Shown here: positions 51,176 to 63,590 of the stretch, piece after piece
Numbering within the stretch: the stretch's first letter is position 1
Layout: every line of letters begins with the position of its first letter
DNA from: Mytilus edulis
Lineage: Eukaryota; Mollusca; Bivalvia; Mytilida; Mytilidae
Direction of reading: 5' to 3'
Assembly (NCBI RefSeq): GCF_963676685.1
Contig: NC_092344.1
Span: 49,622,830-49,686,829, forward strand
Length of the DNA stretch: 64,000 nucleotides
Translations under genes and position numbers: made by a program
Notes under the pieces: generated by a model
The model's database searches: none
The model's input: only the letters and a program-made list of their open reading frames with translations
What the model was told of the DNA's origin: nothing

Positions 51176-51647
51176 TTTCTGAAATTCTGAAAAACAACAG
51201 GATTAATATTATTTGTTACTTGAATCATTATTTATATGTCTCTTGATTTTCAATTGTTTCTAATATTCAAATAAAGAAAGAAATGTTGAGCAAAGTTAAC
51301 ACACGTTTCATCTACCATTCTTAATTAATTTATCAACGATGTTTCTTTCTTACATTTTCTTCATTTGCTTTTTATCACAGAAATTACATTTTTAAACATA
51401 CATCAAATGTAATTAGAATTGAATCATGTGTACCTTATAGTATGTTTAACTTTATTTATGCCTTTTTCTATTTCATCAAATGAATGAACTTTTTCTTGTT
51501 GATCTTTGTCAAAATAGCATAATTGTTGCTTTGTATCTTTATCATTCTTATTTATAATATATATGTATGTATAAAATATGTCTTACCTTTGTTTAAAGCA
51601 ATTGAAATGATTTGTAATGAATATTGTTGTACTGCTTCAGAATCGTT

Positions 51648-51726
51648 CTTTTATACCGTTTCAAATATGTTTTTTAATAGTTGACATACACACAAGGAAA
51701 TTTGTAAATAAACCGCAAATGATGAA
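51648..51726 (-). promoter_or_regulatory. Promoter of paralog 4: TATA box and conserved upstream block
   Basis: TATAAAAG at 51648-51655 (minus strand); TTCATCATTTGCGGTT at 51711-51726, 55 bp apart, with CCTTGTGTG between. Confidence 0.75.
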
Positions 51727-51995
51727 TTTGTTAATTATGGTTCAAACTTTAATGTCACCTGCATTCTTCTATGCAGTTTTGGATTATGATTATTTATAAA
51801 AACAACCGTACACAGGGTCATTTCGTTTTCTTCCTACTACTAAACACATTTGTCATTATGTCATGAAGTTATTACGAAATATTATTCTGGCTTATCAACA
51901 ACATGGTTGAATTTCTTAATTTCGTTGTAATCAGAGACTTGTACTGTTTAAAAACTAACAGAACTCCTTGTACTACCTCATGGTATGGATATTTT

Positions 51996-52250
51996 GATAC
52001 CCCACCTACGATAGTCCGTCCGTTCGTCTGTGTGTCCGTTCGTCCCACTTCAGGTTAAAGTCTTTTGGTCGAAGTAGTTTTTGATGAAGTTAAAGTCACA
52101 TCTACTTGAAACTTAGTACACATGTTTCCTATGATATGCTCTTTCTTATTTTAATTCCAAATTAAAGTTTTGATCCCAATTTCATGGTCCACTGAACAAG
52201 GAAAATTATAGTGCGAGTGGGGCATCCGTGTACTATGGACACATTCTTGT
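51996..52250 (+). mobile_element. ~255-bp insertion in copy B, empty site in copy A
   Basis: Copy A reads 'GGTATGGATATTTTTATCTT' at 36485-36505. Copy B has the same flanks separated by a block starting GATACCCCACCTACGATAGT and ending 'GGACACATTCTTGT'. The block holds 'ACCCCACC' near its start and 'GAGTGGGGCA' near its end, a partial inversion. Non-coding; inserted after the segmental duplication, or lost precisely from copy A. Confidence 0.7.
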
Positions 52251-53814
52251 TATCTTTAAATTGAAATTACTTGAAAACCACTGCTTGAAATTTTGTGCGA
52301 ATGGTTTTTTGAAACGTAGTTATCATTAGAACGTATCTGATTTAACAAACCTTGAGCGTATGTTTACAAAAAGGACGAGATCCAGCCTAATTTAAAACCA
52401 AACAATTGAACAATTTAGAAAAACAATTCTAGTGACATGTATTTTGCATCTCTTCTCTTTATGCTCCGTCATTGAATATTATGATTGTTATCGCCAATCT
52501 GAAAATTATAAAGCAATTTACATCTCTGTTTTAGGTCTTAAATTACAAAAAGGCAACAAAAGTATACTGTTCGAAAGTCATTATTTTTCAACCCGGTCTG
52601 TTGAAACGTTTAAGGCCCTACTTCAATCTGTAATTTGCTCGCTAATTTGTTCTATGGTCTGTATATATGTCTATAAATTGGCATTGGAACCAAACTCATT
52701 GTCAAAAGAAAAAGGTCTGAAGTGTGAATATATGTTTTGTTGTTCCCTCTTGCGATCGGTGTACTTTTATATCACCGTTTACCAAAAACTTGTTGATGGA
52801 TTTTCCGTATCAACTTCTAAAATGATGGACTTTAAGTAGAATATGGATACTGACGTTGTTTATCATCTTCATAACGTGCTATTGTAATATTTTACTTGTT
52901 TTTTTATTATTAATACTGTAAATCAACTTATTTCCGCGAGAGATTTATTTTTGCGACTTTTGCGAGTAGAAAAATAACGCAAATTTAATTAAAATAATTC
53001 AAGAAATATTATGGAATAAAACAAGCCGCATATCGTAACGGATTTGCTCATTGTTGAAGGTTGTACGGGGACCTTTAGATGCTAATACCAACGTTGTTTT
53101 TACAGTTGAGTTGTCTCATAGGCAACAATTCCGCAACTCCTTAAGTTAATACTAATATTGGCCGCAGGGGGAAAACAGTAAACGAGGTCTGACAAGACGA
53201 TACAAACCGCCGGCATTTTTAATATTGGCAAGTAGCTGTTTTTCTGGTAACAGAAGTAACAAAAGTTCCTCTAAGGAAAATTAGAGTGAACGAGGAGCAC
53301 GATCCCACACTGACGCTAGGCAATAACTCGAATTACGCTTCCTTGGTACTCGGAGGATAGAATTCAAAACTGGTAACAGTGATGATCCGGCCGCTCAAGT
53401 ACCACAGTAGAATATTTTAACATATGGTCTAACGTCGTAGAATTATAGGGTCATGACCTCCCTGTCATCTTGCTAGATCCCGCCAAATGAGAAGGTCTAT
53501 ACACTCTCATCCCAACGAAACGAGTTTACTACAACGTACTGAAATTTAATTTATAGACTCTTCAATTAGGAAATACTCGAGGTCTGTCGAGCCTGAATAA
53601 ATCTCTAACTTGAGCTTTTATATTTGGATAGCAAAATACAAGGCCATGATTTAATTCTTCTTGAATATATCGAACAGTTGCATTAACTCGTTTACGAGTC
53701 GAATTGATAGTCACCTGATTTTCTGACAAGTGCCAGTATCTACGAGGCTAAATTTCACTCCACACCAATGAGAGATTTGGCAATAACACATGTAATCGCA
53801 TAATGTCAAACCTT

Positions 53815-54437
53815 CGCCATCCAAAGTTGAATCAGAGCCCAAAACTGAAACAGATTTTAGCAAAAAACCTAAATGAATAAACTCACCTCGCCAAATTTAC
53901 TCCTTAATCTCTAACGGAATATGAGCCCCAATCGGATCAAATATGCTAGGGATGCTTTCCGGAATGTGATTAACTAGATAAATTTCATTACTGGCGGAGT
54001 GCGAGCCTGTAATTAGCGACTGGGGCCTCCTACTATGATGGATTTTGGTCCCCTGTATGCGTATACATACCATGACTATCTTTAATCGATGGGACCATCT
54101 CGACTTGGGAAACTATACTAGAATCATTATCGGCTGCTCTTTTGTTGACTGTTGTGGTAACATCGTACAATTCAAGTCTCTGAGAAGCTGTACTCGACAT
54201 CGGAACTCTCGAAGATGACGGACCAGGAATGGCTAATGTCACAGGGTCCAACTCCGCTAGGTCACTTTGGTTTTGGTTGGAGGCAATAATGTCGTCTCCG
54301 CTTACGTTTACCATAACTTGAGTTGAATGACTACCCGCCGAAATTATGTTTTGATTCAACGAGGAGCCACGCATGGGTCTTTTTGGATCAGAATGCACAT
54401 GACTTTTACCAACATTTGGTAGCATTTTTCTCTGCAA
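53815..54437 (-). pseudogene. Truncated tyrosine-recombinase element in copy B
   Basis: Homolog of 38437-40260. The leading-ORF piece 54437-54033 (QRKMLPNVGKSHVHSDPKRP onward) is followed by about 65 bp of extra sequence and a short conserved piece at 53815-53950. The recombinase part itself is gone: the sequence jumps from the equivalent of 39713 to that of 38437, a deletion of about 1.28 kb. Confidence 0.65.
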
Positions 54438-54479
54438 CAGATCGTAAACTATTAGGCAATTGCCTATTTCTTTTCTGAG

Positions 54480-56160
54480 GTTTCATCTGTGTTGTGGATG
54501 GAACTGGATTTTACAAAAACAATTTTGAACAAGCTTCCCGTTCAAACGTCAGAAAATTTAGAAGTGACGTCACAGTACGGCAACGTCACATGACAGACAC
54601 GGACAAAGTTCAAAATGCAAAGAAAAAAGGGGGGACTTGAAAATAAATGCGGAATTTTAACTTTTATTAAACCTGTATTATCAGTTTACCGATAAACATT
54701 AATAAATCGTCGCGGATATGTAAGAATTGGATTTTTACATTATTTATCTTCAAGTAAATTTTGGAATCGCAAAATAGTCTAAAAAGGGCAATACTCGAAA
54801 ATAAGTATCCACGAAATAAGTTGGTGTACAGTATTACTTTTACTTGATTTTTTATATTTTTGGCGATATCAAGTTGACGTGGCTGTGTAGTTACTGTATA
54901 CACCACGTTATTGAGTTATTATTCTATGGGAAAAAAATGTGTGTTCTTGTCTTTCATTTGTGCTTATGTGCTTTGTCTATATTCCCTTTTGTGCTTCTTC
55001 TTTACATATTTGTTTGTTTTTATAATGATTAAGATTATAACACAATGTTGACTGCTGTACCCGTATTTTTTACATTTATACCTTTGATGTCTGTTTGTTT
55101 TGTTCACACATCGTTGTCAATATAATGGAAATTTATGCAAATGTCATCCAAGTGAGAAATTAAGCTAGCTATAAAACAAAATATGACAGTTGTGTCTATC
55201 CATTTCATGTGTTTGAGCTTTTGATTTGCCATTTAATTGCATCGAAATACAACCCAAGATAACAATCCAAAAATGAATTTAAAGAGTCGCATCAACACTG
55301 AAAATTAAATCTTTCACAAAATTGATCGTTAAACCAACTGGATCAAAGTCGCTGCTCTGGAGACGTTTTGTCCCCCCTGAAAATTGTATTTAACAAAAAA
55401 TGTTAACTCGCAACGACAGAAGAAGGTTCTCTCAATACTTAGTTAAGATGAATGAATTTATCATAAAATATACACTAAACATAAAATGTTGACACGCAAC
55501 GAAAAAGATTTATTTTATCCCAATACAAAACTGACCATGCCCAGATTTGACCTAACTTTGTTTTAATTAATAGTGTCCATTTTCGTAAAATTCGTAACTG
55601 TTATTTATTTGAACTCTGTTTAGATAATTCTAGTAAATCAAATGCAGACTAATCGCAATAAGTGCGTATTAGATTGAAATCCTAATAATTATCTACTTAG
55701 AAGATTTTCCCAACGTCAACTAGATAACCTATAAGCAACGGTTTTCGAGACAATAAAAGCAAATAAAATCGCTAGTATTGCGTATTAGATTTAAAAGAAA
55801 TCCTTATAATTACTTAAAAGAGTTTTCTAACGTCAACTAGATAACCTTTAAGCAGCCATTCGAAGAAAATAATAATTTCGTCTTTAAGGAAATGAAAGAC
55901 TTCAGTTATTTTTTTTTTCAAACTGTACAAGTCTCTGGCTACTACCAAAATTAATATAAAATGCATTAATTTGAGAACATTAACAATAGTTTAAAACAAT
56001 ACTTTTATTACACGTACATGTTTAATGACGTAATGGAAACTATGTCGATTGTAGGAGGAAACAAAATGTGTTATTGACCCTGATAACATTTCTTTTCATT
56101 TACATATATTGCAATTCCTTAGTACTACGACAGTGTGACATTTAAAAGTGCACCTATAAT
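54480..56160. other. Spacer between element remnant and paralog 5; no gene seen
   Basis: 54480-55170 matches 40330-41010, and 55680-56160 matches 41840-42310. The 55230-55640 stretch has no counterpart in copy A and shows no recognisable gene. Confidence 0.55.
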
Positions 56161-56167
56161 CTACAAA

Positions 56168-56246
56168 TTCATCATTTGCGGTTAACTTAGAATTTTCCTT
56201 GTGTACATGTGTATTATAAACAATATAATTAAAAACGGTATAAAAG
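56168..56246 (+). promoter_or_regulatory. Promoter of paralog 5: TATA box and conserved upstream block
   Basis: TTCATCATTTGCGGTT at 56168-56183 and TATAAAAG at 56239-56246, 55 bp apart, with CCTTGTGT between. Exon 1 ends at 56307 before GTAAG. Confidence 0.76.
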
Positions 56247-56918
56247 AACGATTCGGAAGAAGTAAAACATTATTCATTAGAAATAATTCCAATTGTTCAA
56301 AACAGAGGTAAGAAATTATTAAAGCAGAATCATAACTATTTGGTATAAATAAATATGAAAGATATTACAATTTTGATAAGTACCATAGTAACAAAGATAG
56401 AAAATAAGTTATTAAAGATTTAGAAAATTTTATTTATACAGTTTTAAGCGTGATGCATAGTTCAATATTTTGGTTTTGAACTCAGTATTTTAAATTTAGA
56501 TTCAGTAACACAATACTGCTTAAAAGTATAATTTATTTTCATAACTAATATTTACTGTGTTTTAAAATCTATCGGAAGTTTAATTCGGAATGAAATAATT
56601 ATTGGAGACATTCAAGTTATTAATCATTCGAAGTAATGTTTGTTTCTTATGTTTAAATACTGTAAAGGTATATGTTTATCTTATACTTATACTTGACAAT
56701 CAATGCAAGTTATTCAAGTTCCTTTTTCTGCATTTGTAAATTTGTGAATAAACATCCGATGTATCTTTCTAATTTGTAATGTGAACCTAATTTCTCTGTA
56801 AAATCATATTGCATTTATAAATTGAAGCTTTATTTCCACAATTTACATAATTCGTATTAAATTATTTGAACTGCTATTTTGTAAGTAAGGATATTTTTCC
56901 TCTAAATTTCAGACTTGA

Positions 56919-57957
56919 ATGATGACATTCCAGACCATTTTCGTTTTGATGGCAATGGTCACAGTAACAGCAGCCGGTAAGAGAAATGTTCAATGTGTTT
57001 TAGTCGAAATTTATAAACTGTATCAAATAAAAGTGTTTTAATTGTACAGATAACATTTAAAAAAATAACACAGAATGTTCTGATATTTCCGAAACCGAAC
57101 AGTCTCTGCAATTGCTTACAACAACGTTCTTTTGCTAAAAGTGTGTAGTTGTTTTATTAACGATAATACTGGATATTATTGTATTGTTAAATAAAAATAA
57201 TCCCTAGTATTTTTTTTCCAATTAATAAATTCATGAAAATCACATAAAGTGTCAGATGTTTAATTTTACAGTATATGTACCCTCGGATAAGCATGCATTA
57301 GATATACATGGAGTGGAGAAGGTTTTACTGGTCGAAAACACAGTTGGAAGAAACATAAACAGGCGTCGTGGTGAGGGATCTCTTTCTGTACTGGATGTCA
57401 TTGATGCAAATAGACGAGCAGGATCAAGAGGAGTTGGAACATCTCATGGAATAGGCAGTGAATTTATTTCACACGGGTCATCTTCCGGTAGAGGATTGTC
57501 TGGGTCTTCTGTTGGAGACAGGAACTCTGTATCTGGAATCATTAGAGGCTCTTCAACTGGTTTGTCTCGTGGTTTATCTGACGACGATGATCATTTCACC
57601 TCTGGCAGCCGAATTGGTTCATCTGGTCTAGTTAGAAATGTTGATCTGTCTAGAAATTCTCATTTGGAAACTATTGGTAGTGGCCGTGGAGTGTCTGGTC
57701 ATTCAGGTGCAGATATTCTTGACGCAATCAGTTCTGGACGAGGTGGGCGTGTTGTACTAGACACTGTTTCGTCCAGACGTAGTGGATCAGGTCGTACTTC
57801 TGGTTCAAGACTAGTTTCTCAGTCAGTGGTAGGAGGAAAAACTAATTGCAAAAACGACTGTTTTAGTGATGGAGATTGTCCAACAAACAGATACTGTGCC
57901 ACTGTTAATTGTCACAGAATTTGTAGAAGAAGACTGTCAAATGGATACTCACCATGA
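56919..57957 (+). CDS. Secreted Ser/Gly/Arg-rich protein with one six-Cys WAP-like module, paralog 5 (247 aa)
   Basis: Coding exons 56919-56976 and 57272-57957; intron GTAAG ... TTTTACAG. Signal peptide MMTFQTIFVLMAMVTVTAA, differing from paralog 3 by one residue. Mature start VYVPSDKHALDIHGVEKV. No mid-chain Cys module ('GLSDDDDHFTSGSRIG'). LDxIxxxRRxG-like phrases are at 'LDVIDANRRAG', 'LDAISSGRGG' and 'LDTVSSRRSG'. C-terminal module CKNDCFSDGDCPTNRYC then ATVNCHRIC, followed by a basic RRR tail. Head-to-head with paralog 4, tail-to-tail with paralog 6. Confidence 0.84.
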
Positions 57958-58009
57958 AAAGGTTATCACCGAAATCCAGACTATGAACACTTTTTGCTAT
58001 CTTTTTTAA

Positions 58010-58015
58010 AATAAA
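58010..58015 (+). terminator. Poly(A) signal of paralog 5
   Basis: AATAAA 53 bp after the stop codon. Confidence 0.72.
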
Positions 58016-61000
58016 ATATTGCATTCAGTTTTTGTTATTGTATAGATTTTCCGTTATTTCTTCAAAAATATTGATAAGTCATTCGTTAAATCAAACTGAT
58101 CAGAACAGATATAACAACATACAAACATATATACAGATATGAATAAAGATAATAAAATCATACAGCAATTGAAAAAAAATATTGGTGATTTGTTAAATTA
58201 CAGTAACCCGTAACACAAAAACACATACCATAAACAATTATAAAAAAAATTTGTTCGCAAGGCAAAGATAATTCCTTGTCAAGATCTACACTGATTTTTA
58301 TTCTGAAATGAGAATATATTTTAATTGCGAAAACTGTTTACCTCGGGAAACAAAATGTTTATTTTTTAATTGTTATATGTATACATTCATATGGTCGGTC
58401 CTTATATGAACCATTTTTTAGCTTACTATGTGGTATGGGATCAATCATCGTTGAAGGTAATTCTGTGACCTAAATTTCAACATTGTTACGTGTGTGATGG
58501 ATAATTGTCTTATATTTGTTAATCATTCCACATCTTGGTTTAATAGATAGGTAAAAGTGTTCCAGATGCACCCGAACACTTTTTTTTGAAATTTCATTGT
58601 ATTCATTAACATGATTAATGTATTTGTAAGAAAACATACATATAGTCATATTATGAATATAGAATAACGCTTCACATCTATTATTTATGGTATGAAACAT
58701 ACTTTTCTTATTTTATTTCACTGTCGAAAAAAAATCGATCAATATCAATGAATATGGTTTAGATTATGTGTTTTGTTTATCATTAATTAAATACAACCTC
58801 GTCCACCAAACGGCTAAAAGGATATATAAAAGTTTTGTCTAATTGGGGTTAAACCGAAGAACACCATAACATTTTTCAAACAAGCTGAAATGAAATATGT
58901 ATTTTGCATACTTAAATACGTTGCTTTCAATACCTGAAAACTCGAAAATGTTTCAACAATCAACCTTTTATCTTGGTCCTTGGGTGAAATAATTATCCTT
59001 GAAATAACAAAATATGTACTTCTAATTCTTACATTTTCGTTACCCGTTCTTCGTTTGTTAAGAAATGACAGAATTAATTGTTGTTGTCTACAGTGGTCAC
59101 TGTTGAACGTTTGTTTCCTGATGTAACTACCGTATGCATGATAATTATGACAGGAAGAACCTTTTTTTGTATAAAAGAAGTTAAAACCTACGACCAATCA
59201 AACGTAACAACATAAAAGATGACCGGTAAAGATAACAGATTCGCAGAGACAATCATTGAAATAAAATGCAAAACAAACAATGATTAATAAGACAAGAAAG
59301 GCATACGTACAATATCACACAGCTGACTTCAGAATGACCTCAAATATCATAGAAAGGTAAAGCATTTTCTGCTTTGCATTGCAGTAATACACCAATTTTT
59401 GCAACTTTTGTGTTTAGACGTCGTGTTTAAGAGTAACTATCCATGAATTCTAGTTTTTGGTGACAAGTCTTAAAATAGGGCGCCATCGTGTCTTTGTCAG
59501 ATGAAAAGTTTGCATGTTCATCTGTTATCTTCTGGACGATTTTAATCTAGTCCTTATTGAGTGTTAACAAAAGTTCGAAGAAATTTTCCCATGAAGTGAG
59601 CTTAAGTAACTTATTTCACTGATGTTCTCTATCATGGTTTGAAAAAAAACCTGAAATATTTGTTTTCTACTAATAAATCTTATCTATAGTATCTTTTAGC
59701 TTTAAAACTTTTAAGTAGTAGTATATCAAAATAGTATACAAATTCCGTGCGCTTAGATCTGTGTCATAATGGTTAAAGTTAAAAGTGTGCATGGCTACAA
59801 ACAAACTGCACAGTGAGGGATAAATACCCATAGCATAGGTCAAAATTTTAATGCTTTTCTATACATCATACATTGCCATTACTGAAATCTTGTATTATAA
59901 TGATAATTAGTTTAACCTCTCTGAGTTCTTTTTGTCGGAATATCTGATGGTGACATGAATCGTTGTAAAAGAAACGCACGCCTTATTTTGTTTATCAATT
60001 TACTATTTTTGTATCTATGATGAGTAATCAAAGGGTCGATGCTCAATCGTTAACCTGGTCCCTTTCTGTGACGTCATTTTTTTCTGTATTAAGCTGTTAT
60101 ATTGGATATCATATTAAATGCTTCTACACAATTCTCAAAGTTTATAATATTTCAAACTAAAACCCCGCAGTGGTTTATTTTTTCTGAGGTAAGCCATTTT
60201 CGCTTATAGGATAAGTTAAACTTCTTTTTATGACATTTTTTCAGGTTTCATGTATACTTCTTTTTATAAACAAAGATCATTTGACTGTCATACAAGTGCG
60301 ACATGTGAGAGGTTTATCGCTATAAAACAAGGTTCAGTCCACCATTTTCTACATAAAAAATATGCCTGTACGAAATTAGGAATATGACGGTTAATATCCA
60401 TTCGTTTGATGTGTTTGAGTTATTGATTTTGTCATTTGGTTTGGTGTTATATCTAGAAACTGAGTATGATGGTCGGTTGAAAAAAAAAACTTTACGACAA
60501 AAAAATGATTTCAGCTTCCCAATTTTATCCTTTTCATTTTTAAATCACGAGATTTAAGTGGTGAAGTGGAAATCATCACTTCTTACATTTTACGGACGAC
60601 ATCACGAGTTGGTTGACCGCTATTGAATATCTGTTATACAGATGCTATCGGATATGTTCCTTATGTCGTAACTACAATCCCGTTTCCTTTTCAAGAACGT
60701 GACCTAACGAATTAGACTATTTATCGGCTTTGTAATATAATAAGCAACACGACTTGGAGAAGAATCTGCTTACCTTTCCGGAGCACCTGAAATCACCCCA
60801 AGTTTTTGGTTGGGTTCGTGTTGCTGTTGTACCTCTATTAGTGACATTTTTTACTATTGTGTCTGTTTTGTTCACGCATCGTTTTCAATATAATGGAATG
60901 TGATTAGACTTGCATACAAGTTAGAGGTTTAGTGCTATAAAACCAGGTTAAATCCTCCATTTTCTAGATTTGAAAATGCCTATACAAAGTCAGGAATATG

Positions 61001-62010
61001 ACAGTTGTCCATTTGTTTGATTTGTTTTATAATTTGATTTTGCCATTTGATAAGGGATTTTCCGTTTTGAGCTTTCGTTGGAGTTCAATATTTTTGTGAT
61101 TTAACTTTTGGATAATGTCTTTCGCTGGTTCTTTTTTTTTTAAAAGATTCTTTAGTTTTCCGATTTAACTTGCTATCAGCACGTATCTAATATAAAGAGT
61201 TTCAAACACTTCTTTGAGAATATGAATACCTTAAATAGTTATTTTAGACTGCAGATCAATTTAAAACTTGATAAGGCATTGTGTTTATATTGGCAAATAA
61301 AGATTTTAGGCATCGCTCTACATTCTTTCATAACTGTTGTCGATAATTCATGAGAATCGTCCGTTGGTAATCTGTGGTTTACAACTTGTAATGTGTAATT
61401 ATAGATTATCGTTGATCATCTCAACGAGATTGATTTTCTCGCTTGAGCTGGTACAGCGAAAGTGAGAAAAGCAATCGAGTTGAGATGACCAATGATAATC
61501 TGTTTATCGCTATTTTACCTAGGACGACGTTGTCAATTTCATGTCAATTTCGTTAGCAACGCCACGTGGCCTCCTTAGTTTCTAGCGATAATTTTTCCAT
61601 CTCAAGCGAGAAGCATGATATGAATATTATCACAAAAAAAGATCAAAAGAAAAATGCACAAAATAGCGATAATAATAAAATATATTTAAGTATTTCTCTG
61701 TACCGGTGTTTCTTACGTTTTGTTTGTACTTTATTCCTGCAACGTAGACATTTAAGCTGCATTGTAAACATTGTTATATATACAGAAAGTTTGGCTAGGA
61801 GGGTTCAACGGACATTTTTCTTTCTTAAAATGTTTTTTTGTCAATTATTGTATGTGTTTTATTATCGTTTCTTCTAAACTGCGTTTATGTATGTATGTTG
61901 TTAAATTTTCTTCATTACCTTTATTAAATATTTGCTTTAACGCCTGAATTATCGTTATTTTATGATGTAGTACGTAAAATTTTTACTATGGCACAATTTG
62001 AATGCAATAT
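58016..62010. other. Tail-to-tail spacer between paralogs 5 and 6; no gene seen
   Basis: 58016-58830 is homologous, inverted, to 48780-49800 downstream of paralog 4. Family C pieces are at about 60280-60460 and 60890-61100. The 127-codon frame at 58814-59197 and the 103-codon frame at 61566-61877 show no domain, signal or splice context. Confidence 0.55.
61403..61501. repeat. 99-bp near-perfect inverted repeat (hairpin)
   Basis: Arms of about 43 bp around a short loop: left AGATTATCGTTGATCATCTC..., right the complement of AGATTATCATTGGTCATCTC.... A related word (ATCTCAAGCGAGAAGCATGA) follows at about 61600. Likely a foldback or MITE end; it could form a hairpin RNA if transcribed. Confidence 0.75.
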
Positions 62011-62016
62011 TTTATT
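62011..62016 (-). terminator. Poly(A) signal of paralog 6
   Basis: AATAAA on the minus strand, 53 bp past the stop codon. Confidence 0.7.
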
Positions 62017-62068
62017 GTATAAAAAATATAAATAATATTTCAAAGTCTGGATTTTGGTGATGGGCTTT

Positions 62069-63173
62069 TCATCCTGTGTATCCTTTAGACGGTCTCCTTC
62101 TACAAATCATGTGACAATTAACAGTGGCACAGTATTTGCTCGTTGGACAATCGCCGTCACTAAAACAGTCTTTTTTGCAATCAGTTTTTCCTCCTAGTAC
62201 TGACTGAAAAACGACTCCTGAACCAGAAGTACGACCTGATCCACTGCGTCTGGAATCAACATTATCTAGTCCAACTCGTCCGGAGCTGATTGCATCAAGA
62301 ATATCAGAACCTGAATGACCAGACACTCCACGGCCACTATCTATGGTTTCCAAACGAGAACTGCGAGAGAGATCAAAATTTCTAGCCAGACCAGATGTAC
62401 CAATTCTGCTACCAGATGATATATGACCATCATTACTTGAAACACTGGTCAATCCAGATGATGAACTTCTAGAAGAAATGTCGACACAGTAACTGCTACA
62501 GCCATCATGTACACATTTATGTCCTGAACGACATAACTTGTCATCTCCACACCCATAATGACAATTACTGATACTGTCATCGTCAGATAAAGCACGAGAG
62601 AAACCAGCTTGAGAGCCTCTTGATACAGAGACCCTTCCTCCAACAGAACCACCAGACAATCCTATACTAGCTGAAGAACCATGTGATAAAAATTCATTGC
62701 CTATTCCATGAGATGTTCCACCTGCTCTTGACCCTGTTCGTCTATTTGCATCAATGACGTCCAATACAGAAAGAGATCCACCACCACGACGGCCGTTTAT
62801 GTTTCTTCCAACTATGTTTTCGACAAGCAAAACCTTTTCCACTCCATGTCTATCTAATGCATGTTTTTCCGTTGGTGCATAGACTGTAATATAAATATCT
62901 GACATTTTATATAACTTTCACAAATCAAGTAATACAAAAACTATGAAAATTAAAAATATGTTGATGTAAGTAAATCACCTTCTTCAGGACTGAAATTATA
63001 CCTTTTTGATGATTTGTTATAGTAAGGCATTTATATTTTTGTATATTAACACCCTAAACACTTCTGTTAAAACAGTTTGTAAACTTGCAGAAAGCAAATT
63101 GAATAGTTTACTTACCGGCGACTGTTATTGTGGACAATGCCATCAAAAAGAAAAAGGTCTGGAATATCATCAT
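62069..63173 (-). CDS. Secreted Ser/Gly/Arg-rich protein with two six-Cys WAP-like modules, paralog 6 (290 aa)
   Basis: Coding exons 63116-63173 and 62069-62883; non-coding exon 1 donor at 63538. Signal peptide MMIFQTFFFLMALSTITVA. Mature start VYAPTEKHALDRHGVEKV. Mid-chain Cys module at 62486-62563 (CHYGCGDDKLCRSGHKC then VHDGCSSYC); C-terminal module CKKDCFSDGDCPTSKYC then ATVNCHMIC. Closest to paralog 1, but it keeps the VEKVLLV stretch missing there. Both modules have the same 26-residue spacing. Secretion is supported; function unknown. Confidence 0.83.
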
Positions 63174-63590
63174 CTTTAGAAATTCTGAAAAAAATCAACA
63201 GAATTAATATCATAAGTTACTGGAATAAAGATGTGTATGTGTCTCTTGTATTTCAATTGTTATGCAATGCATTCACACTTTTTGATAAACCATTCTTAAT
63301 TAAGTTATTGAAGAATGATTTTTCTTACAAGTTCAATGTTTCCTTTGCTATCACTGAAATTACATGTTTTACTAAACAGAAATAATAATTAGTATTTGAT
63401 AATTTGTACCTTTTACTATGATTTTCTATTTCTTCAATGAATTATTTCTTGTTTATTTTTGTCAAAGTTGCATAATTGGTGTTTTGTTTATCTAAAATAT
63501 TTTTATAATATTTACGTTTGTTTAAATAATTTCTTACCTTTCTTAAAAGCAGTCGTAATAGTATATGATAAATACTGCTTCAGAATTGTT

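Larger units (their letters stand above)
51118..58280. repeat. Segmental duplication, copy B (head-to-head pair, paralogs 4 and 5)
   Basis: Partner of 35503-44300. Shorter by about 1.6 kb, mainly through the deletion in the tyrosine-recombinase element (missing counterpart of about 38437-39713), and with its own insertions at 51996-52250, about 53235-53405 and 53950-54020. Confidence 0.8.

Noticed and set aside
58814-59197. 127-codon minus-strand frame, the longest outside recognised genes in the last 6 kb
   Set aside because: No signal peptide, domain or composition like coding sequence; partly in the inverted homologous 3' flank of the cluster.
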